Shown here: in pieces, positions 20,887 to 31,687 of the stretch
How the letters are laid out: the number at the start of each line of letters is the position of its first letter
Numbering within the stretch: position 1 is the stretch's first letter
NCBI RefSeq assembly: GCF_016097555.1
Contig: NC_054704.1
Coordinates: 27,168,795 to 27,232,794 of the forward strand
Length of the DNA stretch: 64,000 bases
Direction of reading: 5' to 3'
DNA from: Gigantopelta aegis
Taxonomy: Eukaryota; Mollusca; Gastropoda; Neomphalida; Peltospiridae
Notes under the pieces: model-generated
Seen by the model: only the letters and a program-made list of their open reading frames with translations
What the model was told of the DNA's origin: nothing
Databases searched by the model: none
Made by a program: the position numbers and the translations under genes

Positions 20887-22343
20887 AGGAATGCTCTCAC
20901 AAGGCTTTTGGAGTGGTATGCATATTCAACAATATATTATGCACATTATTGCTTAATATCAACAAATATATTTTTATAGTTAATTAATAAAACGGTTAAA
21001 TGTGATGGCTATTATATATAACAGGCGCAGCCATTTTGTACCATCTCAGTAAATATGCCCTCTGGCAAGCTGGTGGCTACACAATATTTAACGCGCCATG
21101 TTAGGAATTAGTCTTAGAACTGAAGAAACAAATGTACCTGATTTTTGCACAATGTTCTGTGATAATATCCATCCCAATAAGACAGCAATAAGTATATATT
21201 ATTTTACAATACAAAATGTTGAAATAACTGTATCATGTTTTGTCCATGCAATAACCTACGTTCTTCATTCATTTCATTTTAACTTATTTTCATGCTTATA
21301 TCCAATAAAGGTTCAAGCTGTCCTGGGCACACACCTCAGCTATCTGGGCTATCTGTCCAGAACAGTGGATTAGTTGTTAGTGGTTAGTGAGAGAGGAGAG
21401 GGTGCAGTGGCCGTACACCTACCTATTGAGCCCTTAAGAGCTTGCTCTGGATTGGAGCCAGTACCGGGCTGAGAACCCTGTACCTACCAGCCTGTAGTCT
21501 GATGGCTTAACCACTGCACCACCAAGGCCAGTTACCTATGTACTGAAATGATAAACAGTGTTTTCTTAGTTAATTGGTCTATATTGGTACTTTCAGTGCC
21601 CTCCACCTGTGATTCCCGATTGGCAGGTGTATATTTGGTAGGTAGACAAGCATTAATTACTGCCATCTAGACACAAAATTACGTACAGGCGGTATTTTGT
21701 TTAAATCACAGGGTATTGGGATATACCTGCCACCCCTAAAATGGTAATGTACATTATCAGCCATCATGCTTTATTACTGTAAATCATTCTGTAAAACTCT
21801 TGATTAGAGAAGTCTTTCCCATCTAAAATCACGGAACTGACCTATTATGTAATCCCAAAGAAAAGAACATTATCACTTGGGTATCGTGAGTGGTCGTTTT
21901 TGTTACAATGCACCCTACCTAATAGTATGCATTTTTCTTTGGATTTTTTAAGAGAGAAAAATACCATAACCCCATTTCGTTCTACATGTATTCATGCAAA
22001 TTGAAATATATTTAGTTAAATAGTTTATTATATTATCAAGTCATTTATGTTGTTTTACAAGTCAGGTTGATGAAAGCGAAGCACCTTAATGTCATAACTG
22101 ACTGCATTTGTTTACATTAATCATACAGGAGTTGGTAGGAGCTAATGTCACCTTGTCCCAAGCTAGAATACTGGACGCAACGAAAAGAAAAGAAAATGGC
22201 TGCCCCCAGTTAGCAGGAATAATCACATCTTTTATTAACTTTAAAATTACGTGTTTTTCATTTCTTAAAGTGTCAGTATGTGTTGGTGGTCCAGGTATGC
22301 ATCTTTCCAACAAATAAGGCTCATATTTGAGTTTAGTTCCCAT
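20887..22343 (+). mobile_element. TTAA-flanked 1.4-kb non-autonomous element G, copy 1
   Basis: Lies between TTAA sites 20883-20886 and 22344-22347. About 1.2 kb matches 30335-33707 in the same order (CAAGGCTTTTGGA, GTCTTAGAACTGAAGAA, TATCAAGTCATTTATGTTGT, AAAATGGCTGCCCCC, CAGTATGTGTTGGTGGTCC). It has no transposase frame. A minus-strand SINE-3 interrupts it at about 21262-21534. Confidence 0.75.
21262..21534 (-). mobile_element. SINE-3 copy inside element G
   Basis: Reverse-complement SINE-3. Tail TTTCATGCTTATATCCAATA and body GCTGTCCTGGGCACACACCT at left; head CCAGCCTGTAGTCTGATGGC and TTAACCACTGCACCACCAAG at right. Short imperfect TSD ACCTACGT/ACCTATGT. Confidence 0.85.
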
Positions 22344-22347
22344 TTAA

Positions 22348-22445
22348 GACTATGTCAGAATTACCAAATGTTTGACATCTAATAGCCGATGATTAATAAA
22401 TCAATGTGCTCTAGTGGTGTCATTAAACAAAATAAACATTAACTT
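22348..22445 (+). mobile_element. SINE-1 tail fragment
   Basis: GTCAGAATTACCAAATGTTT, TGACATCTAATAGCCGATGA and GTGCTCTAGTGGTGTCATTA: the 3' third of a SINE-1. A 35-bp minus-strand tail crumb lies at 22490-22526. Confidence 0.75.
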
Positions 22446-22702
22446 TCAAATGATATGCTTCAAGATGTGTCATAGATAAGATGAAGCAGAAGAAGGAAAT
22501 GTTTTATTTAATGATGTACTCAACACAGCAGAAGAAAGCAATGCAAGACGGTAGGTGCTAATGTCAATATAAACCACTAACCCCTAAAGATCAATTGATC
22601 ATAAAAACCAAACACATATCTCCAACATATGGAACCATCAGAATTTGGATAATACCCATCTAAATATGTTGCTGTTGTTTTGTTTTGACAATAAAACATA
22701 TA

Positions 22703-23139
22703 CAGTGAAACCCATCTAAACCGGACACCCATGGACTGAGTAAAATATTCAGTTTTAAGAGGTATCCGGTTTAGAGAGGTTAATTTCTGTACTGATTTTT
22801 CAAAAAGGACCTTGAAAAATTTCCAGTTTTGAGGGAATTCCGGTTTACAGAGGGTCCAGTTTTGGGGGAATTCTGGTTTACAGAGTCCAGTTTTGGGGGA
22901 ATTCTGGTTTACAGAGAGTCCGGTTTTGGGGGAATTCTGGTTTACAGAGAGTCCGGTTTTGGGGGAATTCCAGTTTACAGAGGGTCCGGTTTTGGGGGAA
23001 TTCCGGTTTACAGAGAGTCCGGTTTTGGGGGAATTCCGGTTTACAGAGAGTCCGGTTTTGGGGGAATTCTGGTTTACAGAGAGTCCGGTTTTGGGGGAAT
23101 TCCGGTTTACAGAGAGTCCGGTTTTGAGAGGTTTCACTG
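22703..23139. mobile_element. TA-flanked CAGTGAAACC MITE, copy 2, with internal minisatellite
   Basis: Ends CAGTGAAACCCATCTAAACC and GGTTTTGAGAGGTTTCACTG are inverted repeats flanked by TA (22701-22702, 23140-23141). The family's compact form at 55027-55186 is 160 bp. This copy is 437 bp because an internal segment is tandemly repeated. Confidence 0.82.
22835..23130. repeat. Minisatellite, 33-bp unit, about 9 copies, MITE-internal
   Basis: Unit GGGGGAATTCCGGTTTACAG-AGAGTCCGGTTTT; GAATTC sites recur at 33-bp steps (22932, 22965 and so on). 33 is divisible by 3, which yields spurious open frames on both strands. Confidence 0.9.
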
Positions 23140-23178
23140 TATATCAATATGTTACAAATTAAAATTATAAACAGCTAG

Positions 23179-23432
23179 CGCCAGCCTTGGTGGTGTAGTG
23201 GTTAAGGCATTAGACTTAAGGCTGGTAGGTTCTGGGTTTACATCCCGATACCAGCTCCCACCCAGAGCGAGTTTAATGACCCAATGGGCAGGTGCAAGGC
23301 CACTACACCAACTTCTCTCGTACTAACCACTAACAATTAACCACTAACCCGCTGTCCTGTTCCTGAGCTCAGGTGTGTGCCCAGGACAGCATACTTAAAC
23401 CTTAATTGGATATGAGCAAGAAAATAACTGTA
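23179..23432 (+). mobile_element. SINE-3 copy
   Basis: Head CCTTGGTGGTGTAGTGGTTA, body CCACTACACCAACTTCTCTC, AGGTGTGTGCCCAGGACAGC, tail TTGGATATGAGCAAGAAAAT. Confidence 0.87.
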
Positions 23433-24743
23433 AACTGTTTTTCATTTTGTGTTTATTTGTTTCAAATGTTACTGGCTTAAAATTGCTGTAGGTGCGCATT
23501 TTGTCTTGAGCAAAAATCTTTCAAAATTACCATAGGTAGCAAATTTCTACATTCGAGCTCTGAGCTAGTACAGTTTAAAAGTATGCCAAATTAGACAATG
23601 AAGGCACTGATCAAACAAGTTACAATTAAGTACTGAAGAACAGATATTTCTTTTTGTAAAAAGACTATCAAGAAGTTAAAAAATATACAAAAAAGAGAAA
23701 ACCCTAAGAATTTACACTACATATAAACTACATGTGAAAAACAAGTAACACAACCATTTTCAGTGCATTTATTACAAATGAACCATATATTGTCAAAACA
23801 ATCCTAATGCATTTTTATGTGTACAAATGGATGAACCAAAATAAAACCATTAATAATAGATCTGCTGTTGGCCAAAAGTGGTGGAAGAAATTTAATGAGA
23901 CCCAGTAAATAAGAAATAATTGACCTAAACAATTCTGAAATCAATAGACGTCTTCCTGAAGTAGACCCAAGAGAAACAGACCTTGAAAAAATCTATAAAA
24001 GAAGAAATTGAGATAATCAGAAAGACATGAAAATGGCTGGTCGTCTAGACATTATTGAAAACATTGAGAAAATGAAATAATGCTGTCTGCTCTTGTATTG
24101 TATTGTATTGTATTGTATCACCCCAGCTGAGATGTGAAATTTACTTTTGGTTGGAATCCAGCATCTATTAGACTGAAACCCAGTGCCTTAATGCAATTTA
24201 TCATCAATGGGGGAATAATACTGAATTTGTACTAGCATATCATTGCAGTTACGTTTATAGGTTGGTGCTTTTGAGGTTTTTTTACAACACATTTTCAGCT
24301 GAAATGTGTGTGAATATATGGATGGCAATCATGCACACTTTTATACCCATGGTGAGAACGCATTGCATGAGTACAACATACAGAATTTCAGACTTGGGTG
24401 CATTGAGACAACCCATTTGTTGGGGTGATAGTAGGTACATTTGTTTGCATAACTTTTACCATTTTGTTGTGGCCTATAACCGGAAGAACCATTACTCAAT
24501 TGAAATCCAAATGCTACTTAGGAAACTTCACTCTGGGCCTATCCATGAAGGCCATACATTCCTTCTTTCATAATTAGTGTGTTGGACAGGCAGTGTTAAC
24601 ATCATGAGTAGTACTAACAATATGAGTGACCCTTCAATAGTGACACTGAGTATATTTTTCAATACAACAATTAAAAAAAAATCCACCTATAATTAAGATA
24701 TTTAATATAATTAGGTGCTCTTTCTTCTTGAAATCCTAAAGAT
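23433..24743. other. Unannotated stretch
   Basis: No gene supported. A (TGTAT)n pentanucleotide run lies at about 24092-24118. A 103-codon frame at 24262-24573 has no recognisable domain. Confidence 0.45.
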
Positions 24744-24815
24744 ATATATACATACATACATACATACATACATACATACATACATACATACACATACATA
24801 CATATATATATATAT
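24744..24815. repeat. TACA tetranucleotide microsatellite
   Basis: About 14 TACA units, ending in TA dinucleotides. Confidence 0.9.
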
Positions 24816-24963
24816 TTGTTTTAAAGACTAAAAAGTTCTCTTTAGCAAACAGTATTTAATATACTGATTATAAGTAATTGGCAAATTATGATCTAAACAC
24901 TAAATATCAATGTAATAAACAGATTTTAATATAATTACTGAATGTACACTGCTACATTCTTAA

Positions 24964-25690
24964 AGGGACTATGTTGAAGGGACATACCCTAGTTTTTAAA
25001 CACTAATGCATATTTTTGACTATTAGAGCCGTTTTTGATAACTTTAATCATACTTTACTTAGATGTTATTGTTTAGATTATTGATTTCCGTACATTCAAA
25101 GTGTTTTTGGTCATCCTGGTGTTTTTAATATCACAAAATGCATTTCTCATATTTTTAAAAACACACGTGCGTCTGAGAAGTAACAGTTATGGAGTCAAGT
25201 TTTTGTCTATTTTTAGAGGGTATTTCACCATTTCAAAGTCACAGACACTCAATTGTAACTGTATCCAAATGTGTCACAGGTTTGTAGATTAATGAAACTT
25301 AATGTTAATTTTCACTGGTTGAAACTAGGGTATTTCCCTTTGAGGTTTTAGCTCAAGCAGAATTTCTGTTTGTTTCCCCAATAAAATAAACATACATACA
25401 GCTTTTTTTCTGTTTTTCAAATATTATATTTAGAAATATATTTGGAATGACCTATAGACAAATTGTTTCAAATTTTATTTGACCTTTAGAAGAAATATCT
25501 GTGTGAAATAATTTTATACAAAAGTCGACACCGAGATATTTGAAAACATTACAATGTGCAGCAATTCATTCATTATAGAGATCTTCAGATTCTAAACAAG
25601 AAACTGAAAATAAATTGCAATTTTAATAATGTAAAAATATTTCATTTGCTAAAAACTTTTTAAAATGACTACAAATTCAGAATAGTCCAT
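24964..25690. mobile_element. Outer TTAA MITE (AGGGACTAT family), host of a nested MITE
   Basis: Left end AGGGACTATGTTG after TTAA (24960-24963); right end CAGAATAGTCCAT before TTAA (25691-25694). These are imperfect inverted ends. A second MITE sits 14 bp inside the left end. Confidence 0.6.
24978..25339 (+). mobile_element. TTGA-flanked MITE, unexpanded relative of the 17.4-kb element
   Basis: Ends AGGGACATACCCTAGTTTTT and TTGAAACTAGGGTATTTCCCT are inverted repeats. Both flanks read TTGA (24974-24977, 25340-25343), a non-canonical variant of the TTAA target. The 362-bp interior aligns, reversed, with 17438-18971 but has the 108-bp segment once. Confidence 0.78.
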
Positions 25691-25694
25691 TTAA

Positions 25695-26189
25695 ATTCTC
25701 TCAAACCTGTGGTTGAAAAATCACTCATAGAGCTTTAAGATAGAAAATCTATTTAAATACACATGGATAGAAGCAGATCAATGGAAACTTAATAGGATGC
25801 ACTCTGAACAATTACGTCTTACATCCAAGTCAAAAGTCAACACAATTTCCCTCACAATCAGCTGAACAAGCAATTGATTTTTCTTCTTCAGTCACATTTT
25901 CTAGAAAACTAATTACAAGAAACCGGTAATGGCAGTATGCCGGCTGACTGAGTTATTCAAGAACAAAATACCAGACCCAATCTGTCCTGGAAAGAAGTTC
26001 TAGTGACCTCGAGTGAACAGGGGAAAGTTAATAGAGTTTGTAGCTCCATACTAATTAAGCCTCATGATGCAATAGTCATGTCAGTTAATGCTGGTTTGTA
26101 CAAGGCATACATATATATACTGATGGAAAAAAACAAGGGAACAGATGGCATTTTAGACCAGATTTAATTTACTATTAGATTAGTTACGC
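25695..26189. other. Unannotated stretch
   Basis: No gene or repeat recognised. Confidence 0.45.
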
Positions 26190-26515
26190 CAGTATAAAAT
26201 ACAAAGATGTAATGTGGGATTGAGGACTGTTCAAAATTACGCCTAATTTTCTTCATAAAACTGTGCACTATTTCTCTTTGGCATTAATCCTACGGGACAA
26301 TATATTCCAAATTCCATAGCACCCAGAACCACCCTCCGCCTGTTACAGATTCCAATTGGGCTGCTGGTGCTCTCTTGCACCTGCCAGTGCAGGTGGTCCC
26401 CCCTCCACCCTACCCAACCTTTTCCTGTCCTGGACAGAGGACAGGCCTGTGCTACAACAGTTTGCTCTGAATGTGCACATTAAACACTCTGACCTGATCT
26501 GATCTGATCTGTGGG
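26190..26515 (-). repeat. Interspersed repeat D, copy 1
   Basis: Reverse complement of the copies at 28346 and 28785: TTCAAAATTACGCCTAATTT, CCTGTCCTGGACAGAGGACA, CTACAACAGTTTGCTCTGAA, ending in a CTGATCTGATCTG pentamer run. Probably a SINE-like family; class not established. Confidence 0.65.
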
Positions 26516-26675
26516 AATGAATGTCAGTACTGTGGGATTGACTGCCAGTAACATCATGACACTGTGGGTGAGGGTTTTGACTGCTGTCAACATTTAGCTG
26601 TTACTATTTATGTGTTCCCTCATTTCTTTCTATCAGTATATCATTATTCCTACACCAACATTAAATGTATGAATG

Positions 26676-28130
26676 AATGAAGGAAATGTTTTATTTAATG
26701 ATTGTCACGGGGATCCTATAATACCCGTAACTGAATAAAACACAATTATCCAAATATCTCTCCTAACTGTATATCTATTAGATCTCTCTGTATCGGGCAG
26801 TCTAATACCCGAGTGGCTTGGCTCTAGGTATATCAGAGATAAGATCTTATATAAAAATATATATATATAGCATGTTTAGTTCACTAGAAAACACAACAAT
26901 ACACTTTGGAATCTGCATTACCACTACGCTGACAAATGTACTTGCCGCAGTAGTTAATTAACGACAACAATATAATAACAACCCAGAACTAATCACTTAT
27001 TTAGTTAATTACTAGGTGTCTAGTTTACACAATATTCTAATCACTTCACCGTGATACACACACACACATGTGATAATTGAGAAACGCTGCCAGGGGAACT
27101 TAATTAATAAAGGAATTACAACTCTATTCCTAACTGGTTAATTTTTAATTAACCCTTAACTACTCATTCAGTAACCTTGTACTACAAAATTAATACTGGT
27201 ACATATCACAATAAAGACAATAACCTACAGTTTACCTAGGTCCTCTAGGATGACCGGCTAAGCTTTATCTTACCAAATACTTGTATAAAAATATTAGAAC
27301 AGTGAAGTCTACAATTTACTTCGTCAGATTACCGAAGACACTGTCTAAAGAATATTGGTATAATACAGTATTAAAATATTTAAAGTCACATCAATCACAT
27401 CAAGGTTATACAACAGAGCAGAAAAATATATTTACCAAGTCCAGTCGGACTACGTTCCCCGGGAGCCTTCCAATGATTCTCCCCGATATATCTAAAATCC
27501 TATCTATTTATTCAAAAATCTCAGAGAGAGCGAATATCGCCTGGGGGCACAACGCGGTACCTCACCTATCATGTGATATTGCCACAACTCCCAGAGACGG
27601 TATTTTTTTCTTAGATGGTCAGACTTACTGTCGCCATTTCGCTAGCAATACCCCGATCGTAAACCGAACTACCGAAGGTATTACGTAACTACTGGCCACA
27701 TGGCCTCCACAACTGGTCTGGGTGTGTATTGAGATGCAGCTCCACCACCGTCGCGCAGGGATATTACGTAACCAAGCTGCACACAGCCCTCTAAAACAAT
27801 TAACATCGCCACAGGCGAAAAGATAAGAGCATGTTCCGTCACAATGAATCACTCAACACATTTTATTTATGGTTATATGGCATCAGACATATGGTTAAGG
27901 ACCACACAGATATTGAGAGGAAACATGCTATCGCCACTTCCTGTGCTACTCTTTTTCGATTAGCAGCAAGGGATCTTTTATATGCACTATCCGACAGACA
28001 GGATAGTACATACCACAGCCTTTGATATACCAGTCGTGGTGAATTGTCTGGAACGAAATGGGCCCACTGACGGAGATCGATCCTAGACCGACCGCGCATC
28101 AGATGAGTGCTTTACCACTGGACTACATCC
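26676..28130 (-). mobile_element. SINE copy split by a 1.14-kb insertion
   Basis: The tail GAAGGAAATGTTTTATTTAA is at 26679-26698. The body resumes at 27844 (CACTCAACACATTTTATTTA) and runs to a head with GGAGATCGATCCTAGACCG and TTTACCACTGGACTAC. The two parts join in register. Confidence 0.85.
26703..27843. mobile_element. Candidate solo LTR inside the SINE
   Basis: Begins TGTCACGGGGATCC and ends CCGTCACA, giving TG...CA termini with inverted TGTCACGG/CCGTCACA. Flanked by ATGAT and ATGAA, a 5-bp target duplication with one mismatch. Contains AATAAA and TATA-like words; no gag or pol frame. Its 1141-bp length fits a solo LTR of a Ty3/gypsy-like element, but a TIR transposon with similar ends is possible. 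Confidence 0.55.
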
Positions 28131-28207
28131 ATGTGCGTATGTGCGTATGTGGGTGCATGTGTTTATGTGCACATATGTGTGTGTCTATATGTGATGTACT
28201 GATTAAA

Positions 28208-28345
28208 ATTAAAGTGCGTTTTCTTTAATGACACCACTAGAGCAACCATTAATCATCAGCTATTGGCTGTCAAACATATATTGTGGTTAAGCCATCAGGC
28301 TAGTAGGTACTGGGTTCACACCACAGTTCCAGCTCCCACCCTGAG
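28208..28345. mobile_element. SINE tail fragment (-) joined to SINE-3 head (+)
   Basis: 28208-28280 is a reverse-complement SINE-1 tail (TTCTTTAATGACACCACTAG). 28281-28345 is a SINE-3 head (TTGTGGTTAAGCCATCAGGC, CTGGGTTCACACC, AGCTCCCACCC), cut by the GGTCA run. Confidence 0.65.
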
Positions 28346-28720
28346 CAGGTCATGTCAGGTCAGGTCAGGTCAGGTCAGGTCATAGGGTATTCAGAGCAAG
28401 CTGTTGTAGTGCACGCCTATCATGGGCACAGGTGTCGGCCCATGCTGGCTCCTCCGTCCAAGACAGGAAAGGATTTGGGGTGGGTGGGAGGAGGCAAGAG
28501 AGCACCATCAGCCCGACCAGGGTGGGTAACGGGCGGGGCACTTGTGGTGCTATTGAAGTTTGAATATCCTGTAGGATTAAATCCAAAATATAAAAGTTGT
28601 GCAGTTTTCATGACGTAATTTGCCGCATAATTTGGAATGGTTCATCGAAAAGAAAAAGGAGCTGTTTGAGTAATTTTGACTTAGTTTGCCAAAGTGTAGC
28701 TCATATTGGAAACCTGAGCA
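28346..28720 (+). repeat. Interspersed repeat D, copy 2, with GGTCA run
   Basis: Starts with about seven GGTCA pentamers (28346-28382). Then come CAGAGCAAGCTGTTGTAGTG, ACAGGTGTCGGCC and AAGACAGGAAAGGA, with a tail of GCATAATTTGGAATGGTTCA type. Confidence 0.65.
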
Positions 28721-28784
28721 AGTTCAACAATTTAAAGGGTTGGCGTTAGGCCACAATACAGACTTCTCTCTCCCTAACCACTAA

Positions 28785-29130
28785 CCCACTGTCAGGTCAG
28801 AGAGTTTAACATGCATGTTCAGAACAAGCTGTTGTAGCGGGCACCTGTCCTGAGCACAGGTGTCGGCCTCAGCCAGCTCCTCCATTCAGGACAGGAAAGG
28901 GGTGGGGTTGGAGAAGGGGGGGGGGGGGGGGGGCACCTGCACTGACAGGTGCAAGGAAGCACTGACAGCCTGACCGGGGTTGGTAACAGATGGAGGGTGG
29001 AATTTTGAGTCCCGAAAGATGAAGCCAAAGAGAAATGGTGTGCATTTTGAGAAGGAAATTAGGCGCAATTTTGAACGGTCCGCCAAAAAATAAAGAAGGG
29101 GGCTACGTATAGTTTTGGAAAATTAGTAAG
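28785..29130 (+). repeat. Interspersed repeat D, copy 3, with poly-G
   Basis: CAGAACAAGCTGTTGTAGCG, GCACAGGTGTCGGCCTCAGC, CAGGACAGGAAAGGGGTGG, a homopolymer of about 18 G near 28916-28934, then AGGCGCAATTTTGAACGGTC. Confidence 0.65.
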
Positions 29131-29394
29131 CCAAGAGTAGCTCGTTAAGGGGACCTAGATGGCATTGAAGTGTCTCCCTAGGTTGCCCATAGGGCCCTTA
29201 ATAGGGCCTGAACTGTTCAGTTCATGGCATGACAACCCAGGGGAGACTCATTAGCAAATTGTGTATATGGAGAGCAAGGCCGGCAATTCCTGTTTGTGTC
29301 CTCTTTCGTTCCTTCATTTGTCCTGCTGTCCTCCTCTTCCATCTTTCCCATCTGATATTATCCTCCTCTTCCATCTCTCCCATCTGATGTTATC
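29131..29394. other. Unannotated stretch
   Basis: Only a small palindrome (GGGCCCTTAATAGGGCC) near 29191; no gene. Confidence 0.4.
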
Positions 29395-29640
29395 CACTGT
29401 CCTGGAAAGACAGCTTAAATAGCTCAGGGATGTGTTCAGCCAGACCAAGCAGAAAAATGTCCGCTAGACTAGTTTGTGCGCTTTAGGATAAACCAAATGG
29501 CCACGTGGGACCCAATCAAATAGTTCGCGAATGTTAGCGAAACATTTGCTGGCTGAACTTCGCGCTGATGTGTGCCCAGAACAGTATTCTTCAACATTTA
29601 GTGGATTATAAGCATGAAAATAAGTATAAATGAATGAATG
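29395..29640 (+). mobile_element. SINE-3 3' half interrupted by a mini-MITE
   Basis: ACTGTCCTGGAAAGACAGC and AATAGCTCAGGGATGTGT, then an insertion, then GATGTGTGCCCAGAACAG and GGATTATAAGCATGAAAATA with an (ATGA)n tail. Confidence 0.8.
29436..29566. mobile_element. 131-bp mini-MITE inside SINE-3
   Basis: Flanked by GATGTGT on both sides (29429-29435, 29567-29573), which in an uninterrupted SINE-3 is a single word. The near-terminal TTCAGCCAG/CTGGCTGAA and AATGTCCGCTA/TAGCGAAACATT are inverted. The 7-8 bp TSD suggests hAT. Confidence 0.65.
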
Positions 29641-29644
29641 AGTA

Positions 29645-30110
29645 TCAGTCATGTGTGTTGGAAAGTATAGATAAAATATCCTTTGCCACTAACAACAAAA
29701 GTATATAAAACAACATTGTCTAAACAGCATTTATCTTTGTACAAGACAGCCACCCCACACAGCTGAGTTACATGACCAAAATGCCATGCATAAAGCTTGT
29801 GAAAATAAATTGTATTTAGATAATTGTAATCATCAGATTGTAAAATGCATCTTGTGTTAACAGGGCTTGAACTTATAAATTTGTCATCCACAACAGAAAT
29901 ATAATTTTTCTGTATGTAATCATTTGAAATGCACAAATGTTAAAAACTGGCAGATAGTGTACACCAGGTGAATACATTTTGCCTTCGTAAATGAGCTTTA
30001 CAGACAGCAGTAATTTTTATTCAGTGGCACAAAGGTGCTCTTAATGATGATCCCAACCTTCTGGAATCTATATCTCAAAGACGGTAATTGTCATCAGTGC
30101 TGTCATTAAG
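29645..30110. other. Unannotated stretch
   Basis: No gene recognised. Confidence 0.45.
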
Positions 30111-30119
30111 TTCGAGCTC

Positions 30120-30305
30120 TGTGTAATGTAATGTAGTTCAGTGGTTAGAGTACTTGTCTGATGTGTGATGATCACAGGATTGGTCCAAACAGAAAACCCA
30201 CTGGGTTATTTTCTTGTTCATGGTCTATAACTGGTAGTTCAAACTGTGACATGTGCTGCCATGTCTGTTGAAAGTGCATATAAAAATCTCTTGTTGCTAA
30301 TTTAA
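30120..30305 (+). mobile_element. Diverged SINE copy
   Basis: Head-like TGTAGTTCAGTGGTTAGAGT with CAGGATTGGTCC, body CTATAACTGGTAGTTCAAAC and AAGTGCATATAAAAATCTCT. Confidence 0.6.
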
Positions 30306-30479
30306 AATTGTCTGAAACAGACAGAGACACAAGACAAGGCTTTTGGACTGGTATGCATATTCAGTGATATAAAATGCACATTATTTCTTAATATCAACAA
30401 GTATAATCATATAGTTAATTAATAAAATGGTTAAAAGTGACGGCTATTATATATAATGGGCACAGCCATTTTGTACCAT

Positions 30480-31130
30480 CCCATCTGGCAAGCCGGTGGT
30501 TACGTAATATTTAACATGTCATGTCAGGAATTAGTCTTAGAACTGAAGAATCAAACGTACTTGATTTTTGCGCAATGTTCTGTGATAATATCCATCCCAG
30601 TAAGCCAGCAATAAGTATATATTATTTTACATTACAAAATAAACCACCAGTGTTGAAATAAATGTATCATGTTTTGTCCATGCAATAACCTATGATAAAC
30701 GGAGTATTTCTTACTTAATTGGTCTATATCGGTACTTTCAGTGGCCTCCACTTGTGATTCCTAATTGGCAGGTGTGTATTTGGTAGGTAGAGAAGCCATT
30801 AATTACCTCTGGCGAGCTGGTGGTTACATAATACTTAATGTGTTACGTCAGAAATTAGTCTTAAAACTAAAGAAACAAAATGTATCTGATTTTGCAGATG
30901 CATCACAATGTTCTGTAATAATATCCATCCCAGTAAACCAGCAATAAGTAAATATTATTTTTCAATACAAAATAAACCACCATTGTCAAAGTGTCGAAAT
31001 AACTGTATTATGTTTTGTCCATACATTAACCCACATACTGAAATGATAATTGGAGTGGGTTTTTTTAGTTAATTTGTCTTTTCTTTCTGTGACCTTCTTC
31101 CTGATTGGCAGGTGTGTATTTTAGACGGTC
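30480..31130. repeat. About 340-bp tandem duplication within element G
   Basis: CTGGCRAGCYGGTGGTTACR, GAAATTAGTCTTAAAACTRA-like, AATATCCATCCCAGTAARCC, ATTATGTTTTGTCCAT and GATTGGCAGGTGTGTATT occur twice in the same order. Confidence 0.7.
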
Positions 31131-31687
31131 ACCAATCAAGGTGTCTAGACAAAAAAAAAATACATGCCTGTTTTATTAAGATCACAGGGTATTGTGGGAT
31201 AACTGTGCAGTCACCCCTAAAATCGTAATGGATATTATCAGCCATCCTGCTTTATTACCGTAAATAATTCTGTAAAACCTTTGATTAAGTAGACTTTCCC
31301 ATCTAAAATCACAAAACTGACCAATTACGTAGTCCCAAAGAAAAGAAAATGATCACTTTGGTATTGTGAGTGGTTGTTTTTGCTCCAATGTACCCTACCA
31401 ATAGGTCTAATAATATGCATTTTTTCTTTAGATTTTTTTAAGAAAGAAAAATATTATAACCCCATTTCATGCTATTAATGCAAATTGAAATATATTTAGT
31501 TAAATAATTTATTATATTATCAAGTCATTTATGTTGTTTTTCTTTCTTCTTCTTCTTCTGTGTTCCCAAGGCCATGCTCAGACTTCCCAGTCCTGTTCTC
31601 ACCAGGAAGTCTGCTGTCCGTCGAAGGGACGACGTCGGTCCCCAAAGTTTCTCTTTTAGGTCCACCAGATATGGCCAGGTTCTTGTC

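Noticed and set aside
22577..23170. Repeat-containing frames around the 33-bp array
   Set aside because: They are a by-product of a 33-bp unit inside a TA-flanked MITE.
24262..24573. 103-codon frame as a gene
   Set aside because: No recognisable domain, no splice or promoter context, and a length expected by chance over 64 kb.
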